From Streptomyces sp. NBC_01264 (lineage in GTDB: Bacteria; Actinomycetota; Actinomycetes; Streptomycetales; Streptomycetaceae): a stretch of 64,000 bases of DNA. Positions within the stretch are counted from its first letter, which is position 1. Each line of letters begins with the position of its first letter. Below, piece after piece: positions 33,106-41,284 of this stretch. A program made the position numbers and the translations under genes. The notes under the pieces are model-generated. The model ran no database searches, was not told the origin of the DNA, and saw only the letters and a list, made by a program, of their open reading frames with translations. The stretch is from assembly GCF_026340675.1 (NCBI RefSeq), contig NZ_JAPEOX010000001.1:5642001-5706000 (forward strand), given 5' to 3'.

Positions 33106-33642
33106 TCAGGAGGGGGTCGGCAGCGATCCCGGCGGGCGCATCATGAAGACGTCGACCGGGTCCTCGGCTTCCACGAGGAATCCGTGACGCTCGTAGAGCC
33201 GGCGGGCGGCGCTGCCCTGCAGGACGTTCAGGCCGACGGTCATGCCCTGCGAGTCCGTTCGGTCGAGGACCGCGCCCAGTACGGCGGATCCGAGGCCGCG
33301 GCCCTGGTGGTGCGGAGCGAGGTAGAAGTGCTCCAGCCACAGCCTGCCTTCGGCGGGCCGGACCGCGACGCAGCCCGCGATCTCGCGGTCGATGAGGACG
33401 ACCCACGTGTGCTGCGGTGAGAAGGCGTCCCGCAGCCGCTGCCGTACCCGGTGCTCGTCGTAGCGCCCGAGGCGTTCCAGGTCCGGCCGCATGACCTGGG
33501 CCCGCAACTCCGCGATCACCTCCACGTCCGCCGCCACGGCGGACCGCAGCACCCAGTCCGCGCCGCCGGCCGCCGCGCCCGTGACCCGTACGGGCACTGC
33601 CGTGTCCGAGCGCGTCCCGCTCCCCATCACCCCGGTATCCAT
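33106..33642 (-). CDS. GNAT N-acetyltransferase
   Basis: 178 residues. Acetyl-CoA motif: LEHFYLAPHHQGRGLGSAVL (Q-G-R-G-L-G). NVLQGSAARRLYERHGFLVE is the usual helix-strand pair before the last strand. The first ~30 residues are low-complexity, so the real start may be internal. Substrate unknown. Confidence 0.85.
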   Translation of the reverse strand: MDTGVMGSGTRSDTAVPVRVTGAAAGGADWVLRSAVAADVEVIAELRAQVMRPDLERLGRYDEHRVRQRLRDAFSPQHTWVVLIDREIAGCVAVRPAEGRLWLEHFYLAPHHQGRGLGSAVLGAVLDRTDSQGMTVGLNVLQGSAARRLYERHGFLVEAEDPVDVFMMRPPGSLPTPS

Positions 33643-33710
33643 GGCCGGAGTATCTCAACGGGCGACGGCGGCCGGTCCCCCGGGCGGTGCGAAATCCAAT
33701 GGCTCCGGTG

Positions 33711-33746
33711 CCGCGGGCCCGGCAAGATCAGACAGAGACGGCCTAG
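33711..33746. repeat. Solo end of the 169-bp palindromic element
   Basis: CGCGGGCCCGGCAAGATC (from 33712) followed by GA-C-AGAGACGGCCTAG matches the complement of the left end of the element at 56784-56952 with two mismatches in 32 bp. The opposite end is absent here. It abuts the GGGGGAG ribosome-binding site of the next gene. Confidence 0.7.
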
Positions 33747-33756
33747 GGGGAGCTGG

Positions 33757-34782
33757 TTGGACGTGTTCGCGTGCGCGGGGTGCGGTACGGAGCTGACGGC
33801 GCCGGTGTCCCGGGTCGCCCTCCCCGTCCACACCCACCACGGGGGGTGGGAGGAGCTGCATCCTCCCCTGATGGAGCCCTCGACGTACGCCGTCGACCCC
33901 CTGCCCACCGGACCGCCGTGGCGGCCGTGGGAGGAGGTCGGAGAGGAAGCGGCCGCCCGGCAGGGCGTGTACGCGGCGGCGTACCTCGTCTCCTTCGGCG
34001 CGCGGAACAGGGTCGTCATCGCCCCCGGGGACTCCCGGTCCATGGCCCTGATACCCGAGAAGTGCGAGGGCTACTGCCGGGGTGTGGACGGCCGGGCCGG
34101 CCCCAACCTGGCCTGCGCGGGGTGCGGGCGGGCCGTGGCGACCCGGGTGGACGACTGCGGATCGTGGCAGACGGTCTGGCTGGAGCCGGACGCGGTCGTA
34201 CGGGTCCACTCGGGGCTCCCCGCCGGACCGCCGCCCGGCTGGGCCGACCTGGAGCGTGCCGAGCACCGAGTCCCACCCGTCGAAGCCGACGGGTCGTGGA
34301 GCCGGCGCTGGGAGGCGGCGGCCGGGGTCGCGCTGGCCCACCTCGTGGTGGCCACCGAGGGCCACCCGGTGACCCTTCCCGGCGGCCCCTTCACCGAGTT
34401 GCTCGGCCACGCCGTCCGCCGGTACCTCACCGTCGGGCCCGGCGGCCGGTCCGTGGGACTGGCCGGGCCGGGGATCGCCGCGCCCCGGCCCCGTCCCGAC
34501 GTCCTCCTCGTCCCCCGCCACCCCCTCACGGGCGAGCCCTGGCGCGCGCCCGGCGACGAGGGGGCCGTGGTGCCGCTCGACAGCGGGGTCTGGGCGTACC
34601 TCGTCCACCCGCCCGAAACCTCGCCGATGCCCGCGACGGGGGTGCTCCCGGACGGCGTCCTGCGCGACGACTACCCCGTGCCGCCGTACCCCTGGTATCC
34701 GCTGGCACCGCACGCATGGGCCTTCGACCACACCCTGATCCGGCTCCCCGGGGTACGCGCCCTGCGGCCCGGGCCGTGGTGA
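33757..34782 (+). CDS. Hypothetical protein with two CxxC zinc-like motifs
   Basis: 341 residues from TTG 33757 (GGGGGAG four bases upstream; GTG 33763 is also possible). CAGCGTELT opens the protein and CAGCGRAVATRVDDCGSW recurs about 110 residues later, so two Cys-pair knuckles probably bind zinc. The remainder is Pro/Trp-rich with PRPRPDVLLVPRHPLTGEPW and no known catalytic motif. Upstream is a solo end of the palindromic element, so the element may have brought or disturbed the promoter. Confidence 0.7.
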   Translation: MDVFACAGCGTELTAPVSRVALPVHTHHGGWEELHPPLMEPSTYAVDPLPTGPPWRPWEEVGEEAAARQGVYAAAYLVSFGARNRVVIAPGDSRSMALIPEKCEGYCRGVDGRAGPNLACAGCGRAVATRVDDCGSWQTVWLEPDAVVRVHSGLPAGPPPGWADLERAEHRVPPVEADGSWSRRWEAAAGVALAHLVVATEGHPVTLPGGPFTELLGHAVRRYLTVGPGGRSVGLAGPGIAAPRPRPDVLLVPRHPLTGEPWRAPGDEGAVVPLDSGVWAYLVHPPETSPMPATGVLPDGVLRDDYPVPPYPWYPLAPHAWAFDHTLIRLPGVRALRPGPW

Positions 34783-35060
34783 GCCCGAACCGGGTCGGGC
34801 CGGGTCTCAGGCTGCCCGCGCCGCCCGCTCCAGGCGGGGCGTGGTGGGCTTCCCACCAGGCCGGCCGGCCTCGGGGACGCCGGGGTCGGTGGGCTGCATG
34901 CCCACCGTGCCGTCCAGGAGTTCGCGGAGGCTGTCGGCGTGGCCGCGTGCTTCACCAGGCCCAGGAGGTTGGTGCCGGTGGGGGTGCGGGTGGGGTGGGG
35001 GTGTGGGTGGCGCGGCGTGGAGCAACGGTGAAAAGGCGGGCACAAGGGTGTTCAAGGGTG
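34783..35060. other. Intergenic stretch without a supported gene
   Basis: No feature is supported between the two genes apart from the operator-like palindrome further right. A minus-strand frame (34807-35055) has a helical segment HADSLRELLDGT but lacks a Shine-Dalgarno or a plausible N-terminus, and the area 34980-35020 is a G/T-rich simple sequence. It may hold decayed coding sequence. Confidence 0.4.
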
Positions 35061-35089
35061 GTTACCGCTAAGTAAATTACCGCCGGTAA
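35061..35089. promoter_or_regulatory. TetR-type operator before the first acyl-CoA ligase
   Basis: TTACCGCCGGTAA (35077-35089) is a perfect 13-bp palindrome, preceded by another half-site GTTACCG (35061-35067). It lies 28 bp before the ATG/GTG region of the ligase. Sites of the TTACCG-x-CGGTAA kind are bound by TetR-family fatty-acid regulators in actinobacteria; which regulator acts here is unknown. Confidence 0.6.
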
Positions 35090-35116
35090 CACTCCGTCCG
35101 GCCAGAGAGGCACGCC

Positions 35117-37024
35117 GTGACCGCCGAATCGAGCCTGGTGAGGGTCGTCAGTTCCCCGAAGCCCGGCGAGCCCGTCAAGCCCGTCGAGCCGCTCAAGACC
35201 GTGATCGAGGGGCGGGTGCGCCAGGTGTGGGTGCCCCCGCTGGCCCCGGTGCCGGCCGGCGGGTCGCTCGGGGACATCCCCTTCGACAATGCCCGGGAGG
35301 CCCCGGGTGAGGCCGTACTCGCCCGCAAGGAGCGGGACGGGACCTGGCGGGACGTCACGGCCGCCGAGTTCGCCGCCGAGGTGCTCGCCGTCGCGAAGGG
35401 GCTGATCGCCGAGGGGCTGCGGCCCGGCGACCGGCTGGCCATCATGGCGCGGACCACCTACGAGTGGACCCTGCTGGACTTCGCCGGCTGGGCGGCCGGG
35501 CTGATCACCGTACCGGTGTACCCGACCTCCTCCGCGATCCAGGCGCGCTGGATCATCCAGGACTCGGGCGCCGTCGCCTGCGCGGTCGAGGACACCGCGC
35601 AGGCACGGATCATCAGCTCGGAGCGGGCCAACCTGCCCTGGCTGCGCCACCTCTGGGAGATCGACACCGGCGCCGTGGCCCGGCTGGTCAAGGCCGGGGA
35701 GCACGTGCCCGACGAGGTCGTCTCGGCCCGGCGGGCCGGGTGCGCGCCGGAGTCCGTCGCGACGCTGATCTACACCTCCGGTACGACGGGGCGGCCCAAG
35801 GGGTGCGTGCTGACGCACGCCAACTTCTTCGCCGAGGTGGACAACGCGGTGGAGCTGCTGCACCCCGTCTTCACATCGGTCAGCAAGGACCCGGCCTCGA
35901 CGCTGCTGTTTCTGCCGCTGTCGCACGTCTTCGGGCGGATGGTGGCCGTCGGGTGCATGCGGGCGCGGGTCAAGCTCGGCCACGCGCCGAGCATCCGCGG
36001 CGAGGACCTGCTGGCCGACCTGGCCGGCTTCCGGCCGACGTTCCTGCTGGCGATCCCGTACGTCCTGGAGAAGGTCTACAACACCGCGCGGGCGACCGCC
36101 GAGAAGATGGGCCGGGCCTCCTCCTTCGACCGGGCGGCGCGGATCGCGCGCAGTTTCGGGGAGGTGGCGGTCGTGGAGGGCAAGCGGCCGGGGCTGGGAC
36201 TGCGGCTGGGCCGGGCGCTGTACGAACCGCTCGTCTACCGGCGGATCCGGGCGGCGTTGGGCGGCCGCGTCCGGTACATCTTGAGCGGCGGCTCCCCGCT
36301 CGGCCGGCGCCTCGCCGCCTTCTACACGGGCGCGGGCATCGAGGTCTTCGAGGGCTACGGGCTCACGGAGACGACCGCGGCCGCGACCGTCACCCCGCCG
36401 CTGCGGCCCCGGCTGGGCACGGTGGGGTGGCCGCTGCCGGGGACGGCGGTACGGATCGCGGACGACGGAGAGGTGCTGTTGCGGGGGCCGCACGTGTTCG
36501 CGGGGTACTGGAACAGCGGCGTGGCGGTGGGCGGGGAGCAGTGGCTGTCCACGGGGGACATCGGGGAGCTCGACGCGGACGGGTACCTGACGATCACCGG
36601 GCGCAAGAAGGACCTGATCATCACCTCCGGCGGCAAGAACGTGGCCCCCGCACCCCTGGAGGACTGGCTACGGGCCCACCCGCTGGTGAGCCAGTGCATG
36701 GTGGTCGGCGACAACCGGCCCTACGTCACCGCGCTGATCACCCTGGAACCGGAGGGGCTCCAGCACTGGCGGCAGATGCGCAAGAAGGTGGGCGTGCCGA
36801 TCCGGGAACTGGTGGCCGACGAGGAACTGCGGGCGGACCTCCAACGGGCGGTCGACGAGGCGAACCGGCTGGTGTCGCGGGCGGAGTCGATCCGCCGCTT
36901 CGCGGTCCTGGAGGTCGATTTCACGGAGGACCGGGGCCACTTGACGCCTTCGCTGAAGCTGAAACGGGGCGCGGTCGCGCGGGACTTCGACCGAGAGATC
37001 GAGGCCCTGTACCCCCGCCCGTGA
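35117..37024 (+). CDS. Long-chain fatty acid-CoA ligase (AMP-forming)
   Basis: 635 residues. It adenylates a fatty acid and transfers it to CoA. Motifs in order: LIYTSGTTGRPKGCVLTHAN (P-loop, about 219-238), FLPLSHVFGRM, FEGYGLTETTAA, LSTGDIGELDADGYLTITGR (adenylate-binding TGD) and GRKKDLIITSGGKNVAP (hinge and catalytic Lys region). The GTG start at 35117 has AGAGAGG upstream. It resembles the FadD15-like group of actinobacteria. A TetR-type palindrome sits directly upstream. A paralogue lies at 43.3 kb. Confidence 0.92.
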   Translation: MTAESSLVRVVSSPKPGEPVKPVEPLKTVIEGRVRQVWVPPLAPVPAGGSLGDIPFDNAREAPGEAVLARKERDGTWRDVTAAEFAAEVLAVAKGLIAEGLRPGDRLAIMARTTYEWTLLDFAGWAAGLITVPVYPTSSAIQARWIIQDSGAVACAVEDTAQARIISSERANLPWLRHLWEIDTGAVARLVKAGEHVPDEVVSARRAGCAPESVATLIYTSGTTGRPKGCVLTHANFFAEVDNAVELLHPVFTSVSKDPASTLLFLPLSHVFGRMVAVGCMRARVKLGHAPSIRGEDLLADLAGFRPTFLLAIPYVLEKVYNTARATAEKMGRASSFDRAARIARSFGEVAVVEGKRPGLGLRLGRALYEPLVYRRIRAALGGRVRYILSGGSPLGRRLAAFYTGAGIEVFEGYGLTETTAAATVTPPLRPRLGTVGWPLPGTAVRIADDGEVLLRGPHVFAGYWNSGVAVGGEQWLSTGDIGELDADGYLTITGRKKDLIITSGGKNVAPAPLEDWLRAHPLVSQCMVVGDNRPYVTALITLEPEGLQHWRQMRKKVGVPIRELVADEELRADLQRAVDEANRLVSRAESIRRFAVLEVDFTEDRGHLTPSLKLKRGAVARDFDREIEALYPRP

Positions 37025-37117
37025 GGGCCCGGGCCCTGGTCTGGCCCTGGCCCCGGCTCGGCCCTGGCTCGGTCGCTGCCCGGGTGCGGCGGTGTTGCCG
37101 GGGGCCAGCCCCCGGAC

Positions 37118-37246
37118 CCCCGCTCCTCAAACGCCGGAGGGGCTGGATTTTGACTGGCGTCAGCCCACACGTGCACGCGGTGCGCTGAGCCGGGGCTGGT
37201 TTGCCCGCAGGGCAATCCCAGCCCCTCCGGCGTTTGAGGAGCGGGG
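37118..37246. terminator. Long inverted repeat / bidirectional terminator
   Basis: Perfect 29-bp inverted arms (37118-37146 and 37218-37246), core CTCCTCAAACGCCGGAGG, around a ~71-nt spacer. The core matches the 'GGCGTTTGAGG' intergenic repeat of Streptomyces that recurs at 60.3-60.45 kb in this window. It ends the ligase transcript. Confidence 0.75.
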
Positions 37247-37249
37247 TCT

Positions 37250-37472
37250 GGGGCGGAGCCCCACGGCCTCGGGCGCAGCCCGGGGCCTGCCGGGTCAGGG
37301 CGGAGCCCTGGGAACGGTGGAAGGGCGGGTAGGGGACTCCACCCGCGCAGCGGCACACCGGTTCCCGGCAAGGGCCGAGCGGACCGGGGCGGAGCCCCAC
37401 GGCCTCGGGCGCAGCCCGGGGCCTGCCGGGTCAGGGCGGAGCCCTGGGAACGGTGGAAGGGCGGGTAGGGGA
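37250..37472. repeat. Two direct copies of an ~87-bp intergenic repeat
   Basis: Copies at 37250-37336 and 37386-37472 (offset 136 bp) are nearly identical, beginning GGGGCGGAGCCCCACGG and ending GGAAGGGCGGGTAGGGG. The end motif GGAACGGTGGAAGGG also occurs at 60.47 kb. No coding signal was found. Confidence 0.85.
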
Positions 37473-37494
37473 ACTCCACCCCGCGCAGCGGGAA

Positions 37495-37638
37495 GGTCGC
37501 AGCCGGGACTCCGGCCCTCGCAGCGGAGCCGGGCGCAGCCGGGACTTCGCCCCGCGCAGCGGCACGGGCCGCAGCCGGGACTCCGGCCCGCGCAGCGTCA
37601 AGGGTCGCAGCTGGGACTCCGGACCGCGGAGCGGTGTT
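37495..37638. repeat. 36-bp tandem repeat, four units
   Basis: Four contiguous units of exactly 36 bp (37495, 37531, 37567, 37603) with the shared core CGCAGCCGGGACT and 75-90 percent identity by eye. The length is a multiple of three, so a frame open across them would encode a 12-residue repeat (GRSRDSGPRSG-like). It lies upstream of the hydrolase start and is probably non-coding. Confidence 0.85.
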
Positions 37639-37746
37639 CGCCGGGTGCGTCAAGGGGCCGGACGGGGGATGGTCTCGCGGAGCGGGGCGCGAAGGGCGCG
37701 CATAGGGTGGGCTCACTGGTCCGGGGGGCCGCTCCAGGAGGGTGCA

Positions 37747-39345
37747 GTGCACCGTTCCCGTTCCCGTTCCCGCTCGCGCTCGCGTCCCCACCCCGCCTCC
37801 CGGGTCCGCACCCGGATAGCCGCCGGAGTCCTCGGCACCGCCCTGGCCGGCGCCCTGCTCGCGGCCGTACCCGGTCCGGCTCCGGCCCCCGCCCGCCCGG
37901 GCATCCCCCGTACGGGGATCCAGTGGGGCGCCTGCCCAGAGAAGCCCGTGCCCGACGGCATGCGCTGCGGCACCCTCACCGTGCCCCTCGACTACGGGGC
38001 CAAGGCCACCGCCAAGGCCACCGTCCGCATCGCCCTCGCGCAGCTCCCCGCCACCGGCCCCGCCGCCAAACGCCTCGGCTCCCTCGTCATGAACTTCGGC
38101 GGCCCCGGCGCCCCCGGAGTCTCCACCCTCGCCGCCGACCCCAACGCCTTCGCGGAGCTCAACAAGCGCTACGACCTCGTCGTCTTCGACCCCCGAGGCG
38201 TCGGCCACAGCGCCCCCGTCACCTGCGGAGGCGGCATCCAGGGGGGAGGCGGCGCAGCCCCCGGCGGGCCCGCCGCCGAGCTCGCCGCCCTCCGGGCCGA
38301 AGCCAAGCGCTGCGCGCTCGATTCGGGCCCGGTGCTCCCGTACATCGGTACCGTCAGCGTGGCCCGCGACATGGACCTGCTGCGCCAGGCCCTCGGGGAG
38401 GACAAGCTCGACTACCTCGGCTTCTCCTACGGGACGCGCCTCGGCGCCGTCTACGCCGCGCTGTTCCCGCGCCGCACCGGCCGCATGGTCCTCGACGGGG
38501 TCGACACCCTCAGCGAGCCGCTCGGCGAGCAGGCGCTGCTGTCGGCGGTCGGCCAGCAGCGGGCGCTGGACGGCTTCCTCGTCTGGTGCGCCCACCGGCA
38601 GGGCTGCGTCTACGGCACGAACACCCGTACCGCCAAGGAGAAGGTCCAGGCCCTCGTCACCCGTCTGGACGCGGAGCCCCTGACGGGCGAGGGCGGACTG
38701 CGCTTCACCGGGCAGGACGTGGCCGACGCCATCGGGATCGCCCTGTACTCGCAGAAGGCCTGGCCCGCCCTCGCGGACGCGCTCGCCCGGGTCGAGCGCG
38801 ACGGCGACCCCGTGGGGCTGATGCAGCTCGGCGGTCCGGAGGAACCGCCCCCGCCCGGGGAGGACCCCGCCGAGGGGGCCGGCGCCGCCGTGCCCGCCGA
38901 CAACGCCGCCGCCGCGCTCGTCGCCGTGAACTGCGCCGACGACCCGGACCGCGGCGACGCCAAGGCCTCCCCGATGGACGTCGCGCGGGAGCTGGAGGCA
39001 CTCCAGCCGGTGTTCCTCGCCGCCTCGCCGATCTTCGGACCGCGCCAGCTGATGACGGTACTGGCCTGCTACGGGCGCCCCGCCGGCACCGATTTCATCC
39101 GCGGGATCGACCGCCCCGCAGGCATCCCGCGGATCCTGCTCGTCGGTACGCGCGGAGACCCGGCCACCCCGTACGAGTGGACGGAGGAGACGGCGAAGCG
39201 GCTCGGCAACACCGTGATCGTGGACTACAAGGGCGACGGGCACACCGGGTACGTCGCCTCGCGCTGTGTGCAGGGGTACGTGGACCACTTCCTGATCGAC
39301 GGCCGGCTGGCCTCCGGGACGCGCTCCTGCCCCGCCGGGGAGTGA
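37747..39345 (+). CDS. Secreted alpha/beta hydrolase, tripeptidyl-aminopeptidase-like
   Basis: 532 residues from GTG 37747 with GGAGG six bases upstream. The N-terminus is an Arg-Ser repeat (HRSRSRSRSRSR) followed by a signal-peptide core (IAAGVLGTALAGALLAAVPG). Mature enzyme: CPEKPVPDGMRCGTLTVPLD, NFGGPGAPGVS (oxyanion), YDLVVFDPRGVGHSAPVTC, GFSYGTRLGAVY (nucleophile Ser), then a C-terminal TAP-like part LLVGTRGDPATPYEW (Asp) and GDGHTGY (His). It belongs to the SlpD/E-like exported peptidases. The open frame extends upstream through the 36-bp repeats, but no start there has a Shine-Dalgarno. Confidence 0.9.
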   Translation: MHRSRSRSRSRSRPHPASRVRTRIAAGVLGTALAGALLAAVPGPAPAPARPGIPRTGIQWGACPEKPVPDGMRCGTLTVPLDYGAKATAKATVRIALAQLPATGPAAKRLGSLVMNFGGPGAPGVSTLAADPNAFAELNKRYDLVVFDPRGVGHSAPVTCGGGIQGGGGAAPGGPAAELAALRAEAKRCALDSGPVLPYIGTVSVARDMDLLRQALGEDKLDYLGFSYGTRLGAVYAALFPRRTGRMVLDGVDTLSEPLGEQALLSAVGQQRALDGFLVWCAHRQGCVYGTNTRTAKEKVQALVTRLDAEPLTGEGGLRFTGQDVADAIGIALYSQKAWPALADALARVERDGDPVGLMQLGGPEEPPPPGEDPAEGAGAAVPADNAAAALVAVNCADDPDRGDAKASPMDVARELEALQPVFLAASPIFGPRQLMTVLACYGRPAGTDFIRGIDRPAGIPRILLVGTRGDPATPYEWTEETAKRLGNTVIVDYKGDGHTGYVASRCVQGYVDHFLIDGRLASGTRSCPAGE

Positions 39346-39410
39346 AACCGCGGCACACCGCGGCACACGGCACCCTCCCGGACGGGGCAGTATCAACATC
39401 GTCTCCCAGG

Positions 39411-40577
39411 TCAGCAGTTGGGATGCGTGGAGCGGCCCGCGAAACGGTCCGCGAGCCAGTTGCCCGCCGCCGGGGACTGCGTGATGACCCCGCTGACGTG
39501 CTCGCCGATCCAGATGGTGTCGAACTCGAGGTTCGTGCCCCGCGCGCACCAGTCGGAGCGCAGCCGGCTGCCGACGGCGTACGGGATGAGCTCGTCGCCG
39601 AGCGCGTGGTACTGGAACACGGGCGCGGCCGGGGCGGTGCGGCCGAGCTTGCTCTGGTTCAGCCGGGCCTGCCAGTCCGGCTGCGCGAGCGGGTTGCGGG
39701 TGGTCAGGTCGGAGATCCGCTTGAAGGAACCGGCGATGGCGTCGATCGCGACGCAGTTGTCCTTCATGGCGCCGACCAGGACCTTCCCGGCGGGGTTGAG
39801 GTAGGAGTCGAGCTTCAGTTCCGGGAAGGCCGCGTCCTGGCCGGCGGCGGCCATGAAGATGAGGCCGGAGCCGTAGGAGCCGTTGTTGAAGTCGGCCACC
39901 TTCAGCAGATCGGCCGGGACACCGCCCGTCGCGGTGCCCTTGACCTGCAACTCCGGTGCGTACGAGCCCTGCAGCTCGGCGGCCCAGCTGCTGGCCTGGC
40001 CGCCCTGGGAGTAGCCCATGATGCCGACGGGCGTCGTGGCCGACAGCCCGGTCCCGGGCAGCCGGGTGGCGGCGCGGGCGGCGTCGAGGACGGCGTGGCC
40101 GGCGGAGGGGCCGACGGTGTAGGTGTGCACGCCGGGGGTGCCCAGGCCCTCGTAGTCGGTGACGACGACGGCCCAGCCGCGCAGGGTGAGCTGCTGGATG
40201 AGGTTGGCCTCCAGGGCGGTGCCGTACGGGAGGTTGTTGCTCGGCGCGCAGGAGTCGCCCATGCCCACGGTGCCGACGGCGTAGGTGATCAGGGGGCGCG
40301 GGCCGGTGCGGCCGTCCTGCGGGACGATGACGGTCCCGGAGACGACGTTGGGGGCTCCGTCGGCGGTCGTGGAGTTGTAGCGGATCTTCCAGGCCTTGGT
40401 GTTGGTGGGCTGGCCGGGGAGCGGGTGGAAGGCGGACGGGGCGCTGCTGACGATGTCGCCGGGGCGGGCGGCGGCCTCGGCCTGGGGCTGGGCCTGGGCC
40501 TGGGCGGAGGTGGAGGGGATCGCGGCCGAGAGGGCCAGGGCGGCCACTGCGGCGAGTGCTGAGCTTCGGATGCGCAT
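39411..40577 (-). CDS. Secretory lipase (LIP family)
   Basis: 388 residues from ATG 40577 (GGGAGAG upstream). The signal peptide ends near STSAQA and is followed by a Gln/Ala run. LIP-family hydrolase motifs: VSGTVIVPQDGRTGPRPLIT, WAVVVTDYEGLGTPGVHTY, IMGYSQGGQASSWAAEL (nucleophile Ser), FQYHALGDELIPY (Asp region), and a C-terminal His near RSTHPNC. Three or four Cys could form disulfides. It probably releases fatty acids outside the cell. It is convergent with the aminopeptidase-like gene. Confidence 0.88.
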   Translation of the reverse strand: MRIRSSALAAVAALALSAAIPSTSAQAQAQPQAEAAARPGDIVSSAPSAFHPLPGQPTNTKAWKIRYNSTTADGAPNVVSGTVIVPQDGRTGPRPLITYAVGTVGMGDSCAPSNNLPYGTALEANLIQQLTLRGWAVVVTDYEGLGTPGVHTYTVGPSAGHAVLDAARAATRLPGTGLSATTPVGIMGYSQGGQASSWAAELQGSYAPELQVKGTATGGVPADLLKVADFNNGSYGSGLIFMAAAGQDAAFPELKLDSYLNPAGKVLVGAMKDNCVAIDAIAGSFKRISDLTTRNPLAQPDWQARLNQSKLGRTAPAAPVFQYHALGDELIPYAVGSRLRSDWCARGTNLEFDTIWIGEHVSGVITQSPAAGNWLADRFAGRSTHPNC

Positions 40578-41152
40578 GGGGCGGCTCTCCCAAGGGTCCG
40601 GGTGGGGGTAGGTGAGGAGAAGGTAGTGACCGACCGGTAGGAACGTCGCTGACCGCACAGCTCAGCTTTCCTGGCCCGGGACCGCAGCCGCCCCGCCGGC
40701 CCCGCCCACCCTGTCGGCGGGGCCGCGGGGGCGGCACGGACGCGCGATGCTCGGGGCGGAATTCAGCCATGCGGACCAACGGGCATCGCGGGGACGCACC
40801 CCAGCTGCCCACCGGCTGGGGTGCGTCCCCGCGCTCATGACGTGTGAGGGCACCCGGTGGACCTCCGATGGGCAGGTCCGGACCGGCACGCTGTACTGGT
40901 ACACGCCGGGCCCCGCCGGCCCCGCCGGCCCCGCCCGCGGGGGCGACCCGGCAGGAGGAAGGCCCTGGCGGACCGGGCCGAGCTGCGGCGGCTGGTCGCG
41001 CGGATCGTCGACGCCATCGAGCATCCGGAGACCGAGCCGGTGACCGTCTCCCCCGAGAGCGCCCCGGCGGCGCGGTACGGGGCTGGCCTCGGCCGATTCG
41101 TTGCTAACGGAATCCATGCAACTTCACGGATTTCCCGCGGCTGTAGCAATAA
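40578..41152. other. 575-bp region with hairpin and no clear gene
   Basis: It contains a strong hairpin (40789-40831) and, after it, short frames that look like decayed coding: ATG 40837 gives MTCEGTRWTSDGQVRTGTLY and a different frame later gives RAELRRLVARIVDAIEHPET, as if one small gene had suffered a frameshift around the GCCCC repeats at 40914-40940. Neither piece is recognisable. The DNA turns AT-richer from about 41095 to 41235, ahead of the cysteine-repeat gene. Confidence 0.4.
40789..40831. terminator. Strong hairpin in the lipase upstream region
   Basis: Perfect 17-bp arms (CGGGGACGCACCCCAGC and complement) with a 9-nt loop. There is no obvious upstream gene on the plus strand that it would terminate. 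Confidence 0.6.
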
Positions 41153-41153
41153 G

Positions 41154-41180
41154 GGCTTGCCTTCTTAGGAAAGGCAAGCC
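41154..41180 (+). terminator. Intrinsic-terminator-like hairpin upstream of the Cys-repeat gene
   Basis: Perfect 10-bp arms GGCTTGCCTT / AAGGCAAGCC with a 7-nt loop, then TTTCTTG. It is 105 bp before the ATG at 41285. It could end stray upstream transcription or act as an attenuator if the promoter lies in the AT-rich stretch before it (TTGCTAA repeats at 41101 and 41221). Confidence 0.6.
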
Positions 41181-41284
41181 TTTCTTGCATGTTCGCGATT
41201 TGCAATCACATACGAGTTAATTGCTAAAGTCCGCCTCGGGAAGCGATTCCCGCACCGAATCTCACCCCGCCCAGGAGGCGCCAG

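Noticed and set aside
34807..35055. 82-codon minus-strand frame with a short helical segment
   Set aside because: There is no ribosome-binding site, the N-terminus is Pro/His low complexity from a G/T-rich repeat, and no family is recognisable.
37495..37638. Possible coding extension of the peptidase through the 36-bp repeats
   Set aside because: No start codon with a ribosome-binding site precedes the repeats, while GTG 37747 has GGAGG and begins a normal signal peptide. Kept only as a remark in the repeat finding.
36721..40812. Very long open frame on the minus strand (over 1300 codons)
   Set aside because: It is antisense to the ligase, the peptidase and intergenic repeats, and spells Arg/Gly/Pro-rich sequence. 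Long antisense frames without stops are expected at this GC content.
40837..41168. Small ORFs after the hairpin in the lipase-Cys-repeat interval
   Set aside because: The two coding-like pieces are in different frames and neither matches a family known to me, so no gene is called. It is described as possible decay.
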